Below are positions 16,242 through 25,659 of a stretch of DNA of 36,833 nucleotides, in pieces. A program made the translations under genes and the position numbers. The notes beneath the pieces are model-generated. The model made no database searches. It was not told where the DNA came from and worked only from the letters and a program-made list of their open reading frames with translations. Source of the stretch: an uncultured Pedobacter sp. (GTDB lineage: Bacteria; Bacteroidota; Bacteroidia; Sphingobacteriales; Sphingobacteriaceae); contig CAMLDJ010000024.1 of NCBI GenBank assembly GCA_946478755.1, positions 1-36,833 on the forward strand. Reading direction: 5' to 3'. Numbering within the stretch: the stretch's first letter is position 1; each line of letters opens with the position of its first letter.

Positions 16242-16624
16242 CTATTTAATATTTTGTTTTAATGGTCAGATGGAGCCTTTGATGACATGTCGGGTTCATA
16301 TGATTCAATAACATTTAACAGTCATTACCACAAACTTCGGAAGCCATAACGGGATAAACTTCAGTTTCCTGAAATCCTGCGTTTATATCCGTTTTTCAGG
16401 TCGATAACCATATAATATTAGGTTTGAGAAATAATTATTGGCCGTAAATAAAATATAATTCCAATACCTTAAGAAAACAGGATACAAAAACAGAAATAAT
16501 ACACTAAGTACATCTTAAACAAACGCCTATACTATTGATTAATAGTTTATAATAGTATATTCGAATCTTAAAAGGACAGAATTTTTGTCAAAAAATTACA
16601 CTAAGACCCAATTTAAAGTACAAA
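16242..16624. other. Divergent intergenic region between sigma and Lrp genes
   Basis: These 383 bases are AT-rich and hold no convincing coding frame. They must contain both promoters. The only structure that stands out is the inverted repeat at 16528-16559, described separately. Confidence 0.6.
16528..16559. promoter_or_regulatory. Nested inverted repeats upstream of the Lrp gene
   Basis: TATACTATT (16528-16536) and AATAGTATA (16551-16559) are perfect 9-bp inverted copies. Inside lies ACTATTGATTAATAGT (16531-16546), itself almost palindromic. The site is 66 bases before the start codon. Lrp/AsnC regulators often bind AT-rich dyads before their own gene, so this is a candidate autoregulatory site. 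Confidence 0.5.
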
Positions 16625-17095
16625 ATGGAATTTAATTTAGATCAGATTGATAGGGAAACGCTAAAGCTTTTAACGCAGGATGCAAAGCTGAGTCATAAGG
16701 AAATAGGAAAGAAATTGAACAGATCTGCATCAGCGATTACGGAACGGATAAGGCGCCTGGAAGAACAGGGCATCATAAAAAATTATACCGCTGTTGTCGA
16801 TTACAAAAAAGTCAGCAACCTGTTTATTACCTGTGCGCTAGTAAGGGTTAACAGCCATGCCGCCGGCGCCTTGAATGTTTTCAAAAAAAACATTACGCTT
16901 TTTGATGAAGTGCTGGAATGCTTTCATATCACCGGTCATTACGACTTCCTGATCAAGGTAGTTGTTGCACACATGTCATCTTACAATGATTTTCTGGTTC
17001 AAAAGCTCGGATTAATCCCCAATATTGGTGAAATTAAATCACTGCCGGTCATTGATGAGACAAAAAGAGAGATCCTTTACCCCATAAATAACTAA
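16625..17095 (+). CDS. Lrp/AsnC family transcriptional regulator
   Basis: This 156-residue regulator has an N-terminal winged helix (residues 5-60; HKEIGKKLNRSASAITERIRRLEEQGII) and a C-terminal RAM ligand-binding domain (about 70-150; HITGHYDFLIKVV, VIDETKREILYP). Family members usually form octamers and sense amino acids. It is divergent from the sigma gene and is followed within one base by a terminator. No target or transporter is adjacent, so the effector is unknown. Confidence 0.95.
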   Translation: MEFNLDQIDRETLKLLTQDAKLSHKEIGKKLNRSASAITERIRRLEEQGIIKNYTAVVDYKKVSNLFITCALVRVNSHAAGALNVFKKNITLFDEVLECFHITGHYDFLIKVVVAHMSSYNDFLVQKLGLIPNIGEIKSLPVIDETKREILYPINN

Positions 17096-17126
17096 GGGAA
17101 CACAAGCGCTCTGGCTGTGTTCCCTT
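17096..17126 (+). terminator. Terminator of the Lrp gene
   Basis: GGGAACACA (17096-17104) pairs perfectly with TGTGTTCCC (17116-17124) around an 11-nt loop, directly after the stop codon. Only two T follow, so it may be a weak terminator. Confidence 0.65.
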
Positions 17127-17210
17127 GATAAAAATGTACACCGGAGAAAGCGAAGCCCTCATCAGCGTCATCTTTTCGATCGCCCCAACCGACCTTCGAA
17201 CTCGTTTGTC

Positions 17211-18821
17211 TTAATTATAGTTAGGATTTTGTATCATCTTCGGATTTGCAAGCAATTCTTTCTGAGGAATAGGCCACAGCATGTCTCTGTTAGCCTTTGC
17301 CGAGCGTAGCTCGACATTTACCGGCTGGTTTATCGCCGGATCTACAGCACCCAATACCTGTCCGTTCATTACTTCTTCAAAAATACCCCATCGTCTGATG
17401 TCGTAATAGCGGACGCCTTCGAAAGCTAATTCAACCCTGCGCTCACGTCTCACTAATTCCTGTAATTCAAGCTTTGTTTTGTAAACTGCTGTATTTACAT
17501 TAGGCATATTTGCCCGGTTTCTAACTTCATTCAGGTACTTAACAATATCAGGGTTTGTGATATCGTCAAGTTCGATCAAAGCTTCAACATAAGTTAACAG
17601 AATTTCAGCATAGCGCATAATCATAAAATCTAAACTTCTTGTCCCCGTTTTATCCCTTGTATCCAGGTATTTATTGATCCAGAAACCTGTGGCGGTACTA
17701 TTTTGCGCCCCAATTTTGTCAATAGAAGAGTTCGAAAATGGATTAAGAACTACCCCTGTATAATTAGTACCTGGCAAAATAATTGAGGCAATCATCCTTG
17801 GGTCTCTATTATTACGATAGTTTGGCTCCTTCGCATAAATAGCAACTGAATCCGGTCCCAACTCTTCAAGCGTTTTGCCTTGCTTTGTTTCGTAAGCATT
17901 TACGATAGATGCTGTCGGAGATAGTATCGTTTTACCACCTGTTCCCAGAGGAGCCAAGGCTGTCCACTGCCCTCCCCCTGAAGTTATCTCTTTAAAAAAT
18001 ATACGCTCATTATTTACTTCACCTGCATAAAGAAACAAATCAGCATAACTATTTTTCGAATTTGTACTTTTACGCAGGCTATAAATCCCCATATCAATTA
18101 TTTTTTTAGCTGCCGTTTTTGCTAGCGGATAATCTTTACGATATAATGCCACTCTTGAGATTAATCCCCAACAGGTGGCTGCAGAAATTCTATCAAAGTC
18201 TGCAGAAGAAGTATATTTATCAGGCAATACATCTTCACCGGAATTTGCACATGCGGTAAGTTCTGAGATAATAAAGTTATATACCTCTGCGTCCGAATTC
18301 CGTGGGAAAGCGCTATTTGCCGGAGTCACAGACTGTGTCATGATGGTAATGGGCCCAAAGAGCATATATAATTCCATATGATAATACGCTCTTAACGCCC
18401 TGGCTTGAGCAATGTATTGCATTTTAAACTTCAATTCTGAGTCAGAAAAATATGCCCTATCGATATTTTCCAGAAACCGGTTTGCCCTTCTGATATCACG
18501 ATAATAATCTGTCCAAAGATCGGTACTAACATCCCAATTAGAACCTTGTATCCCTTTTGCATAAGACTCATAATCGCCTCTGCTGCTACCTTGTCTTGCC
18601 ACAGCATTATCACTTAAAGCATCTAAATACATAATCTGCCGGCCAGATGGCCCATCAGGGACACCTGCGTAGACAGCATCAAGAGCTGCACTAACATTAG
18701 CACGTGTGTTCCACCATATTTCATCATAAACAGAGGTTGGATGATCATGTGTTAAATTTTTTTCACAGCCAGAAAACAATATTGCTGCTGCAGTACAAAA
18801 TATATAATATTTTTTTTTCAT
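17211..18821 (-). CDS. SusD/RagB family nutrient-binding outer-membrane lipoprotein
   Basis: This 536-residue surface lipoprotein begins with a lipoprotein signal (YYIFCTAAAILFSGC, lipobox Cys 19). It is the glycan-capturing lid of the SusCD importer. The N-terminal SusD-like part shows EIWWNTRANVSAALDAVYAG and the C-terminal RagB part shows the usual RRERRVELAFEGVRYYDIRRWG. Length is normal for the family. It follows the SusC gene after ten bases. The ligand cannot be told from sequence; the upstream DUF1080 and Gfo/Idh/MocA genes suggest a glycoside or oligosaccharide processed by a 3-keto route. Confidence 0.95.
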   Translation of the reverse strand: MKKKYYIFCTAAAILFSGCEKNLTHDHPTSVYDEIWWNTRANVSAALDAVYAGVPDGPSGRQIMYLDALSDNAVARQGSSRGDYESYAKGIQGSNWDVSTDLWTDYYRDIRRANRFLENIDRAYFSDSELKFKMQYIAQARALRAYYHMELYMLFGPITIMTQSVTPANSAFPRNSDAEVYNFIISELTACANSGEDVLPDKYTSSADFDRISAATCWGLISRVALYRKDYPLAKTAAKKIIDMGIYSLRKSTNSKNSYADLFLYAGEVNNERIFFKEITSGGGQWTALAPLGTGGKTILSPTASIVNAYETKQGKTLEELGPDSVAIYAKEPNYRNNRDPRMIASIILPGTNYTGVVLNPFSNSSIDKIGAQNSTATGFWINKYLDTRDKTGTRSLDFMIMRYAEILLTYVEALIELDDITNPDIVKYLNEVRNRANMPNVNTAVYKTKLELQELVRRERRVELAFEGVRYYDIRRWGIFEEVMNGQVLGAVDPAINQPVNVELRSAKANRDMLWPIPQKELLANPKMIQNPNYN

Positions 18822-18831
18822 TTTATGTTAA

Positions 18832-21800
18832 TTAAAATTTAACACTAAACCCTACCGTGTATAATTCTACCAGACCATAAGTCCATTCGTAACCTCTACT
18901 CTCCGGATCAGTTATTTTAACTGATGTAAACGTAAAAGGATTTTGAGCATTAATATATGCCCTAACAGAACTGAGTCCAAGTTTTCTCGCGGCCGATTTT
19001 TGAAAAGTATAACCTAATTGAGCATATTTCACTCTTAAATAAGCTCCATTCTGGAACCAAAAATTGGAAGACTCTTTATTAATAGCAGGACTGGTAGACA
19101 AACGTGGGAAACGTGCATTAGTCCGCTCTGGAGTCCAATAATTATCAGCATAATAGGTGGTCGGAACTCCGCCGTCTGCACTTAAATCTAACGGCTGTGC
19201 AAACTTTCCATAAAGTACAGCATCACTACTTCCGACACCTTGAAATAAAGTTTCAAAATCGAAATTCTTGTAAGCTATTCTTAAGTTTGCAAAATAATTA
19301 AACTTAGGAACTGGATTACCAATCACACCCTGATCTTCCTGGCCTATCACCTGATCACCGTTCAAATCAAGATACTTAATATCGCCTGGCTTTGAAAGAG
19401 GGAGCACAGGTACTAAAGGATTTCCAGTATTGTCAAAATCACTCATTTGTAATAACCCAGCAGTTTGGTATCCATAAATGCTGTTTAAACTAAATCCTTC
19501 CTGATTAATAACAGTTGGTGTAGCATAAGGGCCATCCACAAGTTTAAGCACTTTATTTTTATTATAAGTTACACCTGGTCTGAATGATACATTTAAATCC
19601 TTACCTAATTGCTCATTATAATTCACAGAAACTTCCCACCCCCGATTTAAAACTTCACCTGCATTTACAGGGACTTTTGACTCAAAACCACCAATTAAAG
19701 GCAGTCCGGGTTCAAGTACAACATCCTTAGTTACCTTATTGTAATAATCGAATGTCAACTCAATTTTATTATTATTAAATAACCCCAGATCAACACCAAG
19801 GTCTAACATATTCACAGTTTCCCAGGTAATATCAGGATTTCCATAGATGTTTTCAACCCCATTAGAATTATTAATTAAGGTTTGATATCTATAAAGTCCT
19901 ATACTTTCATCGTTTCCAAGCTTTCCATAAGAACCTCTTAACTTTAAGTTATTAACGATCTTTGAGTTCTTAAGGAAGTTTTCATTATGTAGATTCCATC
20001 CTACAGCAGCAGATGGAAATACACCGAATTTTTTGCCCGGTCCGAAACGGGAAGAACCATCCGTACGTATGGTACCTTCAAGCAAGTACTTATCCTTATA
20101 GGAATAGTTTAACTTGGTATAGGCCGATACCATTGAAAACTCATCCCACAAAACAGTATTTTCATCTTCCTGTGAAACACCAGCTAAGGCAAATAATCGA
20201 TGATCATTAATGTTTAAAGTATAATCAGCAGTTAAGCCCACATAATAATAACTTCCTCTATGTAAAGTAACAGCTCTCTGCAAGGCCCAAGTCCTTAACA
20301 GGTTTCCGGTTTCATATTCAAAATGGTTAAAATTATCTCTGGTGTCTCGTAAGACATCACTATTCAATCGAAAACTGAACAATCCTTTTAGATTGAAATT
20401 ATTAAACACCTCCCATTTGGGTTGGAGATTAATACTTGCCTGGCCATACTCAGCATTCTTTTGACCACCAACTTCTGTATACGCAAGTGGATTTACGATA
20501 TCAACATATTGTCCATAAAAAGCATGCCCATCTCTGTCCGGATATCTTGGAATAACAGTCGGAGGAACACGGTACATATCGTCAATCAATCTGTTACCAG
20601 TAACTCCGGTTGCAGTTGGTCTGTTGGGTTGCTTCATATTTCTTCTAATTGCAAGCATATCAAGATTTACCTGAAACTTATCACTTAAAGAAATAGTAGT
20701 GTTCGCTCTTATATTGAAACGCTTCATATCACTCAGCGGAATGATCCCTTTCTGATAGGTATAATTACCGGTTACTGCAAACCGGGCAACACTATTTCCA
20801 CCACTTACTGAAAGAGAGTTACTGGAAATCGGCGCAGCATCATCAATCAATAAATCTAACCAGTTTGTATTTGCAAATGCCTTTCCAGGGTTAGCAACCG
20901 GATCCATTCCATTTGCAGTATTATCAATCTGTTCCTGAGTAAACGGCAGTGAACTTGTAGGATTAATATTAAAGCTGGCTTCATTAAGCATCCTCATATA
21001 GGTAGGAGCATCCACTGTTTGAGGCAATGAAGTAGCATGTTGAACGCCGTAATAGCCATCGTATACTACGGCTACTTCGCCTGCAACACCTCTTTTGGTA
21101 GTAACTACAATAACCCCATTTGCTCCTCGCGAACCGTAACTGGAAGCGGCAGCCGCATCTTTTAATACCGTTACGCTTTCAACAGTTACCGGATCAATAT
21201 GGTTCATATCCATGGGTATACCATCAACCAATACCAGTGGATTAGAATTCCCAAGTGTACTAATACCACGAATTTTAATGGTGGCAGCATCACCCCCAGG
21301 TAGGCCGGAAGCCTGGGAAACATTTATTCCTGTTACTCCTCCCTGCAAAGATTGAGAAAGCGTAGTAATGGGTTTGCCTTCAATATTCGACTTAATGTTT
21401 AATGACGCTATCGAACTGGCAATGTGCTTTTTTTGCTGTTCGTTCAAACCAACGACAACAATCTCGTTCAGGGCAGATACGTTTTCCTTTAATGAAATGT
21501 TAAGCGACTTATCAGCCTTTGAAACGGTATACTCAAAGCTCAAAAAACTGATCATCGAAAATACCAATACATCATTCTTCCTGGCTTTAATGGTAAAGTA
21601 ACCGTCGGCATCCGTCGAAGTCCCTGTAGTAGATCCTTTTATCATGACACTAACCCCGGGCAGCACACTGGGTGGTTCATGCATATCATATACACGCCCC
21701 CGGATAGTTATTAAACTATCCTGTGCAGCTTCCCTTGCCCATTTTCTAGATACGATAACAATCTGTCTGCCCGAAATGGTATAGGTCAGCCCGCTATCCT

Positions 21801-22113
21801 TTAAAGCTTTGTCCAAAACTTCTTTAACCGTCTTATTGTTCAGTTTCAGGTTCAGCTCTTCGTATTGATTCAATTTAATGAAGTCGTCTTTATAAATGAT
21901 CAGATAATCACTTTGCTTTTGAATTTGTTTAAACAGCTCGGGTAAATTACCCCTAACCAGGTCTATGTTGATCCGTAGCTGAGCATTGGTATTGGCATAA
22001 GTGGTCATCATTCCCATCCATAATAAAACCATAGTTACTTTCATAGTTCTTATTATTTTTGTTTTGAGCCTTAAATAGGATGCATGAGGTTCACATACAT
22101 GAAGTTTTTTCAT
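18832..22113 (-). CDS. SusC/RagA TonB-dependent transporter with STN signalling domain
   Basis: This 1093-residue outer-membrane protein has a signal region (to about 45), a secretin/TonB short N-terminal (STN) domain (about 46-124), a carboxypeptidase-regulatory-like domain (about 135-218; VLPGVSVMIKGSTTGTSTDADGYFTI), a TonB-dependent plug (about 225-345; LVLVDGIPMD, YGSRGANGVIVVTTKRG) and a 22-strand barrel. The plug signature marks it as SusC/RagA. The STN domain is the part that, in FecA-like systems, contacts FecR across the periplasm, and a FecR and an ECF sigma are encoded just upstream. So substrate binding outside should raise transcription of the locus. It is separated from fecR by 85 bases with a hairpin. 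Confidence 0.96.
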   Translation of the reverse strand: MKKLHVCEPHASYLRLKTKIIRTMKVTMVLLWMGMMTTYANTNAQLRINIDLVRGNLPELFKQIQKQSDYLIIYKDDFIKLNQYEELNLKLNNKTVKEVLDKALKDSGLTYTISGRQIVIVSRKWAREAAQDSLITIRGRVYDMHEPPSVLPGVSVMIKGSTTGTSTDADGYFTIKARKNDVLVFSMISFLSFEYTVSKADKSLNISLKENVSALNEIVVVGLNEQQKKHIASSIASLNIKSNIEGKPITTLSQSLQGGVTGINVSQASGLPGGDAATIKIRGISTLGNSNPLVLVDGIPMDMNHIDPVTVESVTVLKDAAAASSYGSRGANGVIVVTTKRGVAGEVAVVYDGYYGVQHATSLPQTVDAPTYMRMLNEASFNINPTSSLPFTQEQIDNTANGMDPVANPGKAFANTNWLDLLIDDAAPISSNSLSVSGGNSVARFAVTGNYTYQKGIIPLSDMKRFNIRANTTISLSDKFQVNLDMLAIRRNMKQPNRPTATGVTGNRLIDDMYRVPPTVIPRYPDRDGHAFYGQYVDIVNPLAYTEVGGQKNAEYGQASINLQPKWEVFNNFNLKGLFSFRLNSDVLRDTRDNFNHFEYETGNLLRTWALQRAVTLHRGSYYYVGLTADYTLNINDHRLFALAGVSQEDENTVLWDEFSMVSAYTKLNYSYKDKYLLEGTIRTDGSSRFGPGKKFGVFPSAAVGWNLHNENFLKNSKIVNNLKLRGSYGKLGNDESIGLYRYQTLINNSNGVENIYGNPDITWETVNMLDLGVDLGLFNNNKIELTFDYYNKVTKDVVLEPGLPLIGGFESKVPVNAGEVLNRGWEVSVNYNEQLGKDLNVSFRPGVTYNKNKVLKLVDGPYATPTVINQEGFSLNSIYGYQTAGLLQMSDFDNTGNPLVPVLPLSKPGDIKYLDLNGDQVIGQEDQGVIGNPVPKFNYFANLRIAYKNFDFETLFQGVGSSDAVLYGKFAQPLDLSADGGVPTTYYADNYWTPERTNARFPRLSTSPAINKESSNFWFQNGAYLRVKYAQLGYTFQKSAARKLGLSSVRAYINAQNPFTFTSVKITDPESRGYEWTYGLVELYTVGFSVKF

Positions 22114-22161
22114 ATTTTTGTTTATGAGTTAAATAATAGCTTGAATTGGTTATTGTTTGGA

Positions 22162-22181
22162 GGAGATGTTGGCGCATCTCC
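22162..22181. other. Hairpin between fecR and susC
   Basis: GGAGATG (22162-22168) and CATCTCC (22175-22181) form a 7-bp stem with a 6-nt loop, followed by six T on the + strand. No + gene ends here. On the minus strand it falls between the regulator and transporter genes, where it could attenuate or stabilise the transcript. Confidence 0.5.
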
Positions 22182-22198
22182 TTTTTTAAAATCAGTGG

Positions 22199-23275
22199 TT
22201 AGCGTTTCCTCAGTTCCAGCCTCCTTTCTGCACCGTTATAAACATAAGCAGTACCTTCACATAAAACATTTAATACATCATCCGCACTGCGCTGAAAGTC
22301 GAGTCTTCCCGAAAACTTCTCATTAGATAAGTCCAATCCCTGTGTGCTGATATCGACATGATAGTATCTGGCAACTCGCTGTACGATTACGTCTAAAGAT
22401 TCACTGCTGATGTCCACGTAGCCCTCTTTCCAGGACTGGAATTCAGCCGTTTTAGTTTCAGAGATCAGTAACTTGTTTTCCTTTAGGTCGTAGTTAATCC
22501 GTTGGCCCGGCACCAGTTTTTTCTCTATTTTATTTAACCAGTTGCCGGTTGAGAAGGCAATACTGCCCTGGACAAGAACCGCATAATTCTGGTCGCTCTT
22601 CAGATTGGAACTCACATAGAACTCTGTGCCAAGCACTTTAATATCCATTTTGTTCGCATGGACATAAAAAGGGTGGTGCTGATCATGCGTCACATCAAAG
22701 TACCCCTCTCCTTCCAGGTATACCTCTCTTGTATCACCAGAAAAGCTAACCGGATAAATTAACCTCGATCCGGAGTTTAACCATACCTTAGTACCATCCG
22801 GAAGCTTAATGACCGATCGCTGCCCCTCGCCCACCACCAGGGTATTGTAATCATTTGTGCTGATGATGTTATCTTCCTCATTTGCGACCATACCATTGGG
22901 ATGATACAGCAGCTTACCAGTACTTTTCTTCGTTACATTTTGTCCGGCAAACTCCAGTAATCTGCTGGTCGTCGTATTTTTCTGATATTGCCATATCCCA
23001 ACACCCAATAGCATGAACAAAATTGCGGCAATCTGCAAATACAGTTTCCAGTTAAACATCTTAGGCTGAGCAACGCTTGCCTGCTGAATACTGTCCCATA
23101 ACCCGGCAGCTTCCAATGAAGATAATTTTTCCTGTCCAACGGAAGTCAGCATATGCTTGATGTCGGCGGCAAGGTCCTGTTCGCTGTCAGACATCAGGTG
23201 CCCTTCTCCTTCCGGAATGCGGCCGGACAAAAAATCTTCCGCCTTATATTTATGATATTTTTTCTTCGAATCCAT
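22199..23275 (-). CDS. FecR-family anti-sigma regulator
   Basis: This 358-residue inner-membrane protein has a cytoplasmic N-terminus (about 1-85) that should bind the ECF sigma factor, one membrane helix (about 82-98; LQIAAILFMLLGVGIW) and a periplasmic FecR domain (about 125-225; SVIKLPDGTKVWLNSGSRLIYP, REVYLEGEGYFDV). The C-terminal part (about 280-355; LDVIVQRVARYYHVDI) is the DUF4974/STN-like domain common in Bacteroidota FecR proteins. Gene order sigma-fecR-susC is the standard arrangement for trans-envelope induction. Confidence 0.94.
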   Translation of the reverse strand: MDSKKKYHKYKAEDFLSGRIPEGEGHLMSDSEQDLAADIKHMLTSVGQEKLSSLEAAGLWDSIQQASVAQPKMFNWKLYLQIAAILFMLLGVGIWQYQKNTTTSRLLEFAGQNVTKKSTGKLLYHPNGMVANEEDNIISTNDYNTLVVGEGQRSVIKLPDGTKVWLNSGSRLIYPVSFSGDTREVYLEGEGYFDVTHDQHHPFYVHANKMDIKVLGTEFYVSSNLKSDQNYAVLVQGSIAFSTGNWLNKIEKKLVPGQRINYDLKENKLLISETKTAEFQSWKEGYVDISSESLDVIVQRVARYYHVDISTQGLDLSNEKFSGRLDFQRSADDVLNVLCEGTAYVYNGAERRLELRKR

Positions 23276-23366
23276 TTCTACTTGTAATAGTATTTAACAG
23301 AGCGAAGAGCACCACTTTTATAGACGGCTTTCCGGGAAATAATTATTAAATTGTTTTGAGCTGCGC

Positions 23367-23933
23367 CTAAGCCAGTATTCCATAGACATGGTTGACCACC
23401 ATCCGCTCCCTCAATTGCTTTACAGCGCGGTACACCAAGGTGCGGCAGGTCTCCACTGAGATGTCCATGATGGCAGCGATTTCTTCATAGTCCAGCTCCG
23501 AATTAAACCTCAGGTACAGTGCTTCCTTTTGCCTGCTTGGCAGCAATTCAAGCTGTTTATTCAGCTTCCGCAAAAGTTCAGACTGAAGCTCATCCTTAAT
23601 AATCTGGTCTTCAATGTTTCCTGCAAGCAAAAAGGGGATTTCGAAACTATGATTTACTTCCGCCGCCTTTTTTTTAAGCACCAGGCAGATCTTCCGCTTC
23701 AATGAGGTAAAAAGGTAGGACTTTACATTTACTTCCGGGGCCAGTGTTTTACGATATTTGAACAGATCAACAAAAAGATCCTGGATGCCATCCTTTACGA
23801 GCTCTGCATCATCAGTAAATCTTAATCCAAAGGCGTACAAAACATCAACATATTGTTTATACAGCAGATTCAAGGCTTCAGCATCGCCATCCAGGAATGA
23901 AGTCCATAAATTTCTATCTGTTTCTTTAAACAT
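23367..23933 (-). CDS. ECF sigma-70 factor, Bacteroidota SusC-linked type
   Basis: This 188-residue sigma factor has only regions 2 (LWTSFLDGDAEALNLLYKQYVDVLYAFG; IQDLFVDLFKYR) and 4 (LPSRQKEALYLRFNSELDYEEIAAIMDISVETCRTLVYRAVKQLRE), the ECF layout. It should direct transcription of the SusCD locus when released by the FecR protein encoded 91 bases downstream. The ATG at 23933 is preferred to a TTG one codon earlier. The region between it and the hairpin at 24104-24156 should hold its promoter, but I see no consensus match. Confidence 0.93.
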   Translation of the reverse strand: MFKETDRNLWTSFLDGDAEALNLLYKQYVDVLYAFGLRFTDDAELVKDGIQDLFVDLFKYRKTLAPEVNVKSYLFTSLKRKICLVLKKKAAEVNHSFEIPFLLAGNIEDQIIKDELQSELLRKLNKQLELLPSRQKEALYLRFNSELDYEEIAAIMDISVETCRTLVYRAVKQLRERMVVNHVYGILA

Positions 23934-24103
23934 CAATCGTTTAGTCTATGTAAACCGGCCGCTAATATATTTGGTTAAATCTTTGAAAATTAAAAGATAT
24001 TATCCGTATTAAGAAAAATAATTTTAAACATCAGCGGTTTTATGCCGCAAACTTACCTTAGGTATATCAAATTAACTACCCACTGGCATTAAGAATAGGT
24101 TAA

Positions 24104-24156
24104 GTGTATAAATTAAAATCCCCGGTTGACATGACCGGGGATTTTAATTTATACAC
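24104..24156. terminator. Terminator with a 23-bp perfect stem
   Basis: The arms 24104-24126 and 24134-24156 are perfectly complementary around a 7-nt loop, with a CCCCGG core flanked by AT-rich ends. It begins eight bases after the oxidoreductase stop codon and ends that operon. The AT-rich flanks would give a T-run in either direction. Confidence 0.92.
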
Positions 24157-24163
24157 ATGACGA

Positions 24164-25615
24164 TCAGCCGCCTAAAGTCCAGCCCTGACGATATTCCCGT
24201 TTCACGTATTGGTTTACCTCATCAAAGTTGGTGACACGCATTTGGTCCTTGTCCCAAAGCAGTTTAATGTCCCTGCCCGGGTAAGTAATCTTACCCGCTG
24301 CATTTGGCTTCTGTACATCAGTTCCCCTGATGGCCAGGTTAGCAATCAAAAGCGTTTCCGTAAGCGGGCCTGCAATATCAAACGGGGAGCTCAACTGTAT
24401 CTTTCCATAGCCGGCAATTGCCGCCTCTGCCCATTGGGTATAATGCCCGTCCACATCACCGGGTACCCGTTCCAGTTTCTTTCTGGTATGTACCTCATTG
24501 TTGCGGGATAAAGGCAGCAATTTCGGATTGGCGCCATATACGCCGCACATCATCTTTCCTCTTGTGCCTTCAAAAAGAACTCCGTTATCACCAAAAGATT
24601 CATTCGGGGCAAGCTCTTCCGGCCGTTCCGGCTTAATGCCTCCGTCCATCCAGTGCATTTTAAGGTTACCCTTGGTCTTTTTGGTTTTCTCAAAATTCAT
24701 GATCACATGACTGGATGGAGGGCAGCTATCGGGATAATTCCCTCTTTTGAATTCATCCAGGTACAGGGTACCTACGCTACATTGTACATCAATTGGTGTA
24801 CCGAGTCCAAGGATCTTAACAGAGGGCTCTACCAGGTGCGCCCCCATATCGTCAATGGCTCCTGTTCCATAGTCCCACCAGCCACGCCAGTTAAATGGAA
24901 CAAGCTTTTCTACGTAAGATTTCTCTGGAGCACTACCCAGCCAGAGGTTCCAGTCTAATTCTTTAGGGATGTCTGCAGATGTAGAAGGCCAAAGTTGCCC
25001 CTGAGGCCATGTTGGCCGGTTTGTCCAGCAATAAACGGTATGCACCTTGCCAATCAGCCCGGCATCAAGCCATTCCTGCAACTGCCTTACGCCCTCACCC
25101 GAAGCCCCCTGGTTTCCCATTTGCGTCACGACCTTATAACGGTCAGCTGCTTCTCTCAGTTTCCGGGCTTCATAAATATCATGGGTCAGTGGTTTTTCCA
25201 CATATACATGTTTACCCAGCTGCATGGCCGCCATGGCGATCATAGCATGATTGTGATCAGGAGTCGATACGACCACTGCATCTATGCTTTTACTGTCCTT
25301 ATCCAGCATCTCCCGATAATCGCGGTAATACTTTGCCTTCGGAAAGCTTTTTACCGAATTGGCAGCCCTCCTGTCGTCTACATCACATAAAAATGCGATC
25401 TCAGATTTACCACCTGCATATATTTTCGCCAGGTTACTTTGCCCTTTCCCACCAACGCCAATACCGGCAACCATCAATCTGTCACTTGGTGCTAAAAATC
25501 CTCTTCCACCCAATACATGCCGGGGCACAATCATAAATCCCGCCGCAGCCAGCGCCGTGGTCTTAATAAAGTTTCTTCTTGAATTACCTGTTGAATCTCT
25601 ATTTTCTTCAGCCAT
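24164..25615 (-). CDS. Tat-exported Gfo/Idh/MocA family oxidoreductase
   Basis: This 483-residue NAD(P)-dependent sugar oxidoreductase has a twin-arginine signal (NSRRNFIKTTALAAAGF), so it should be exported folded with its cofactor. The Rossmann domain (about 48-180) shows GIGVGGKGQ and the family lysine motif YVEKPLTHD. The C-terminal domain shows GAIDDMGAHLVEP, the usual D-x-x-x-H segment. Within this locus, with DUF1080 hydrolase domains next door, I infer oxidation of a sugar C3 hydroxyl or reduction of a 3-keto product in the periplasm. The gene is last in the three-gene operon, 44 bases after the HEAT/DUF1080 gene. Confidence 0.92.
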   Translation of the reverse strand: MAEENRDSTGNSRRNFIKTTALAAAGFMIVPRHVLGGRGFLAPSDRLMVAGIGVGGKGQSNLAKIYAGGKSEIAFLCDVDDRRAANSVKSFPKAKYYRDYREMLDKDSKSIDAVVVSTPDHNHAMIAMAAMQLGKHVYVEKPLTHDIYEARKLREAADRYKVVTQMGNQGASGEGVRQLQEWLDAGLIGKVHTVYCWTNRPTWPQGQLWPSTSADIPKELDWNLWLGSAPEKSYVEKLVPFNWRGWWDYGTGAIDDMGAHLVEPSVKILGLGTPIDVQCSVGTLYLDEFKRGNYPDSCPPSSHVIMNFEKTKKTKGNLKMHWMDGGIKPERPEELAPNESFGDNGVLFEGTRGKMMCGVYGANPKLLPLSRNNEVHTRKKLERVPGDVDGHYTQWAEAAIAGYGKIQLSSPFDIAGPLTETLLIANLAIRGTDVQKPNAAGKITYPGRDIKLLWDKDQMRVTNFDEVNQYVKREYRQGWTLGG

Positions 25616-25659
25616 AACTTATTCCCTTATAATAATTACAATATGATTAAAATTGCCTG

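Noticed and set aside
24209..25646. Several + strand frames of 70-131 codons opposite the oxidoreductase
   Set aside because: They overlap each other and the real gene and have Pro/His/Arg-rich, non-protein-like composition.
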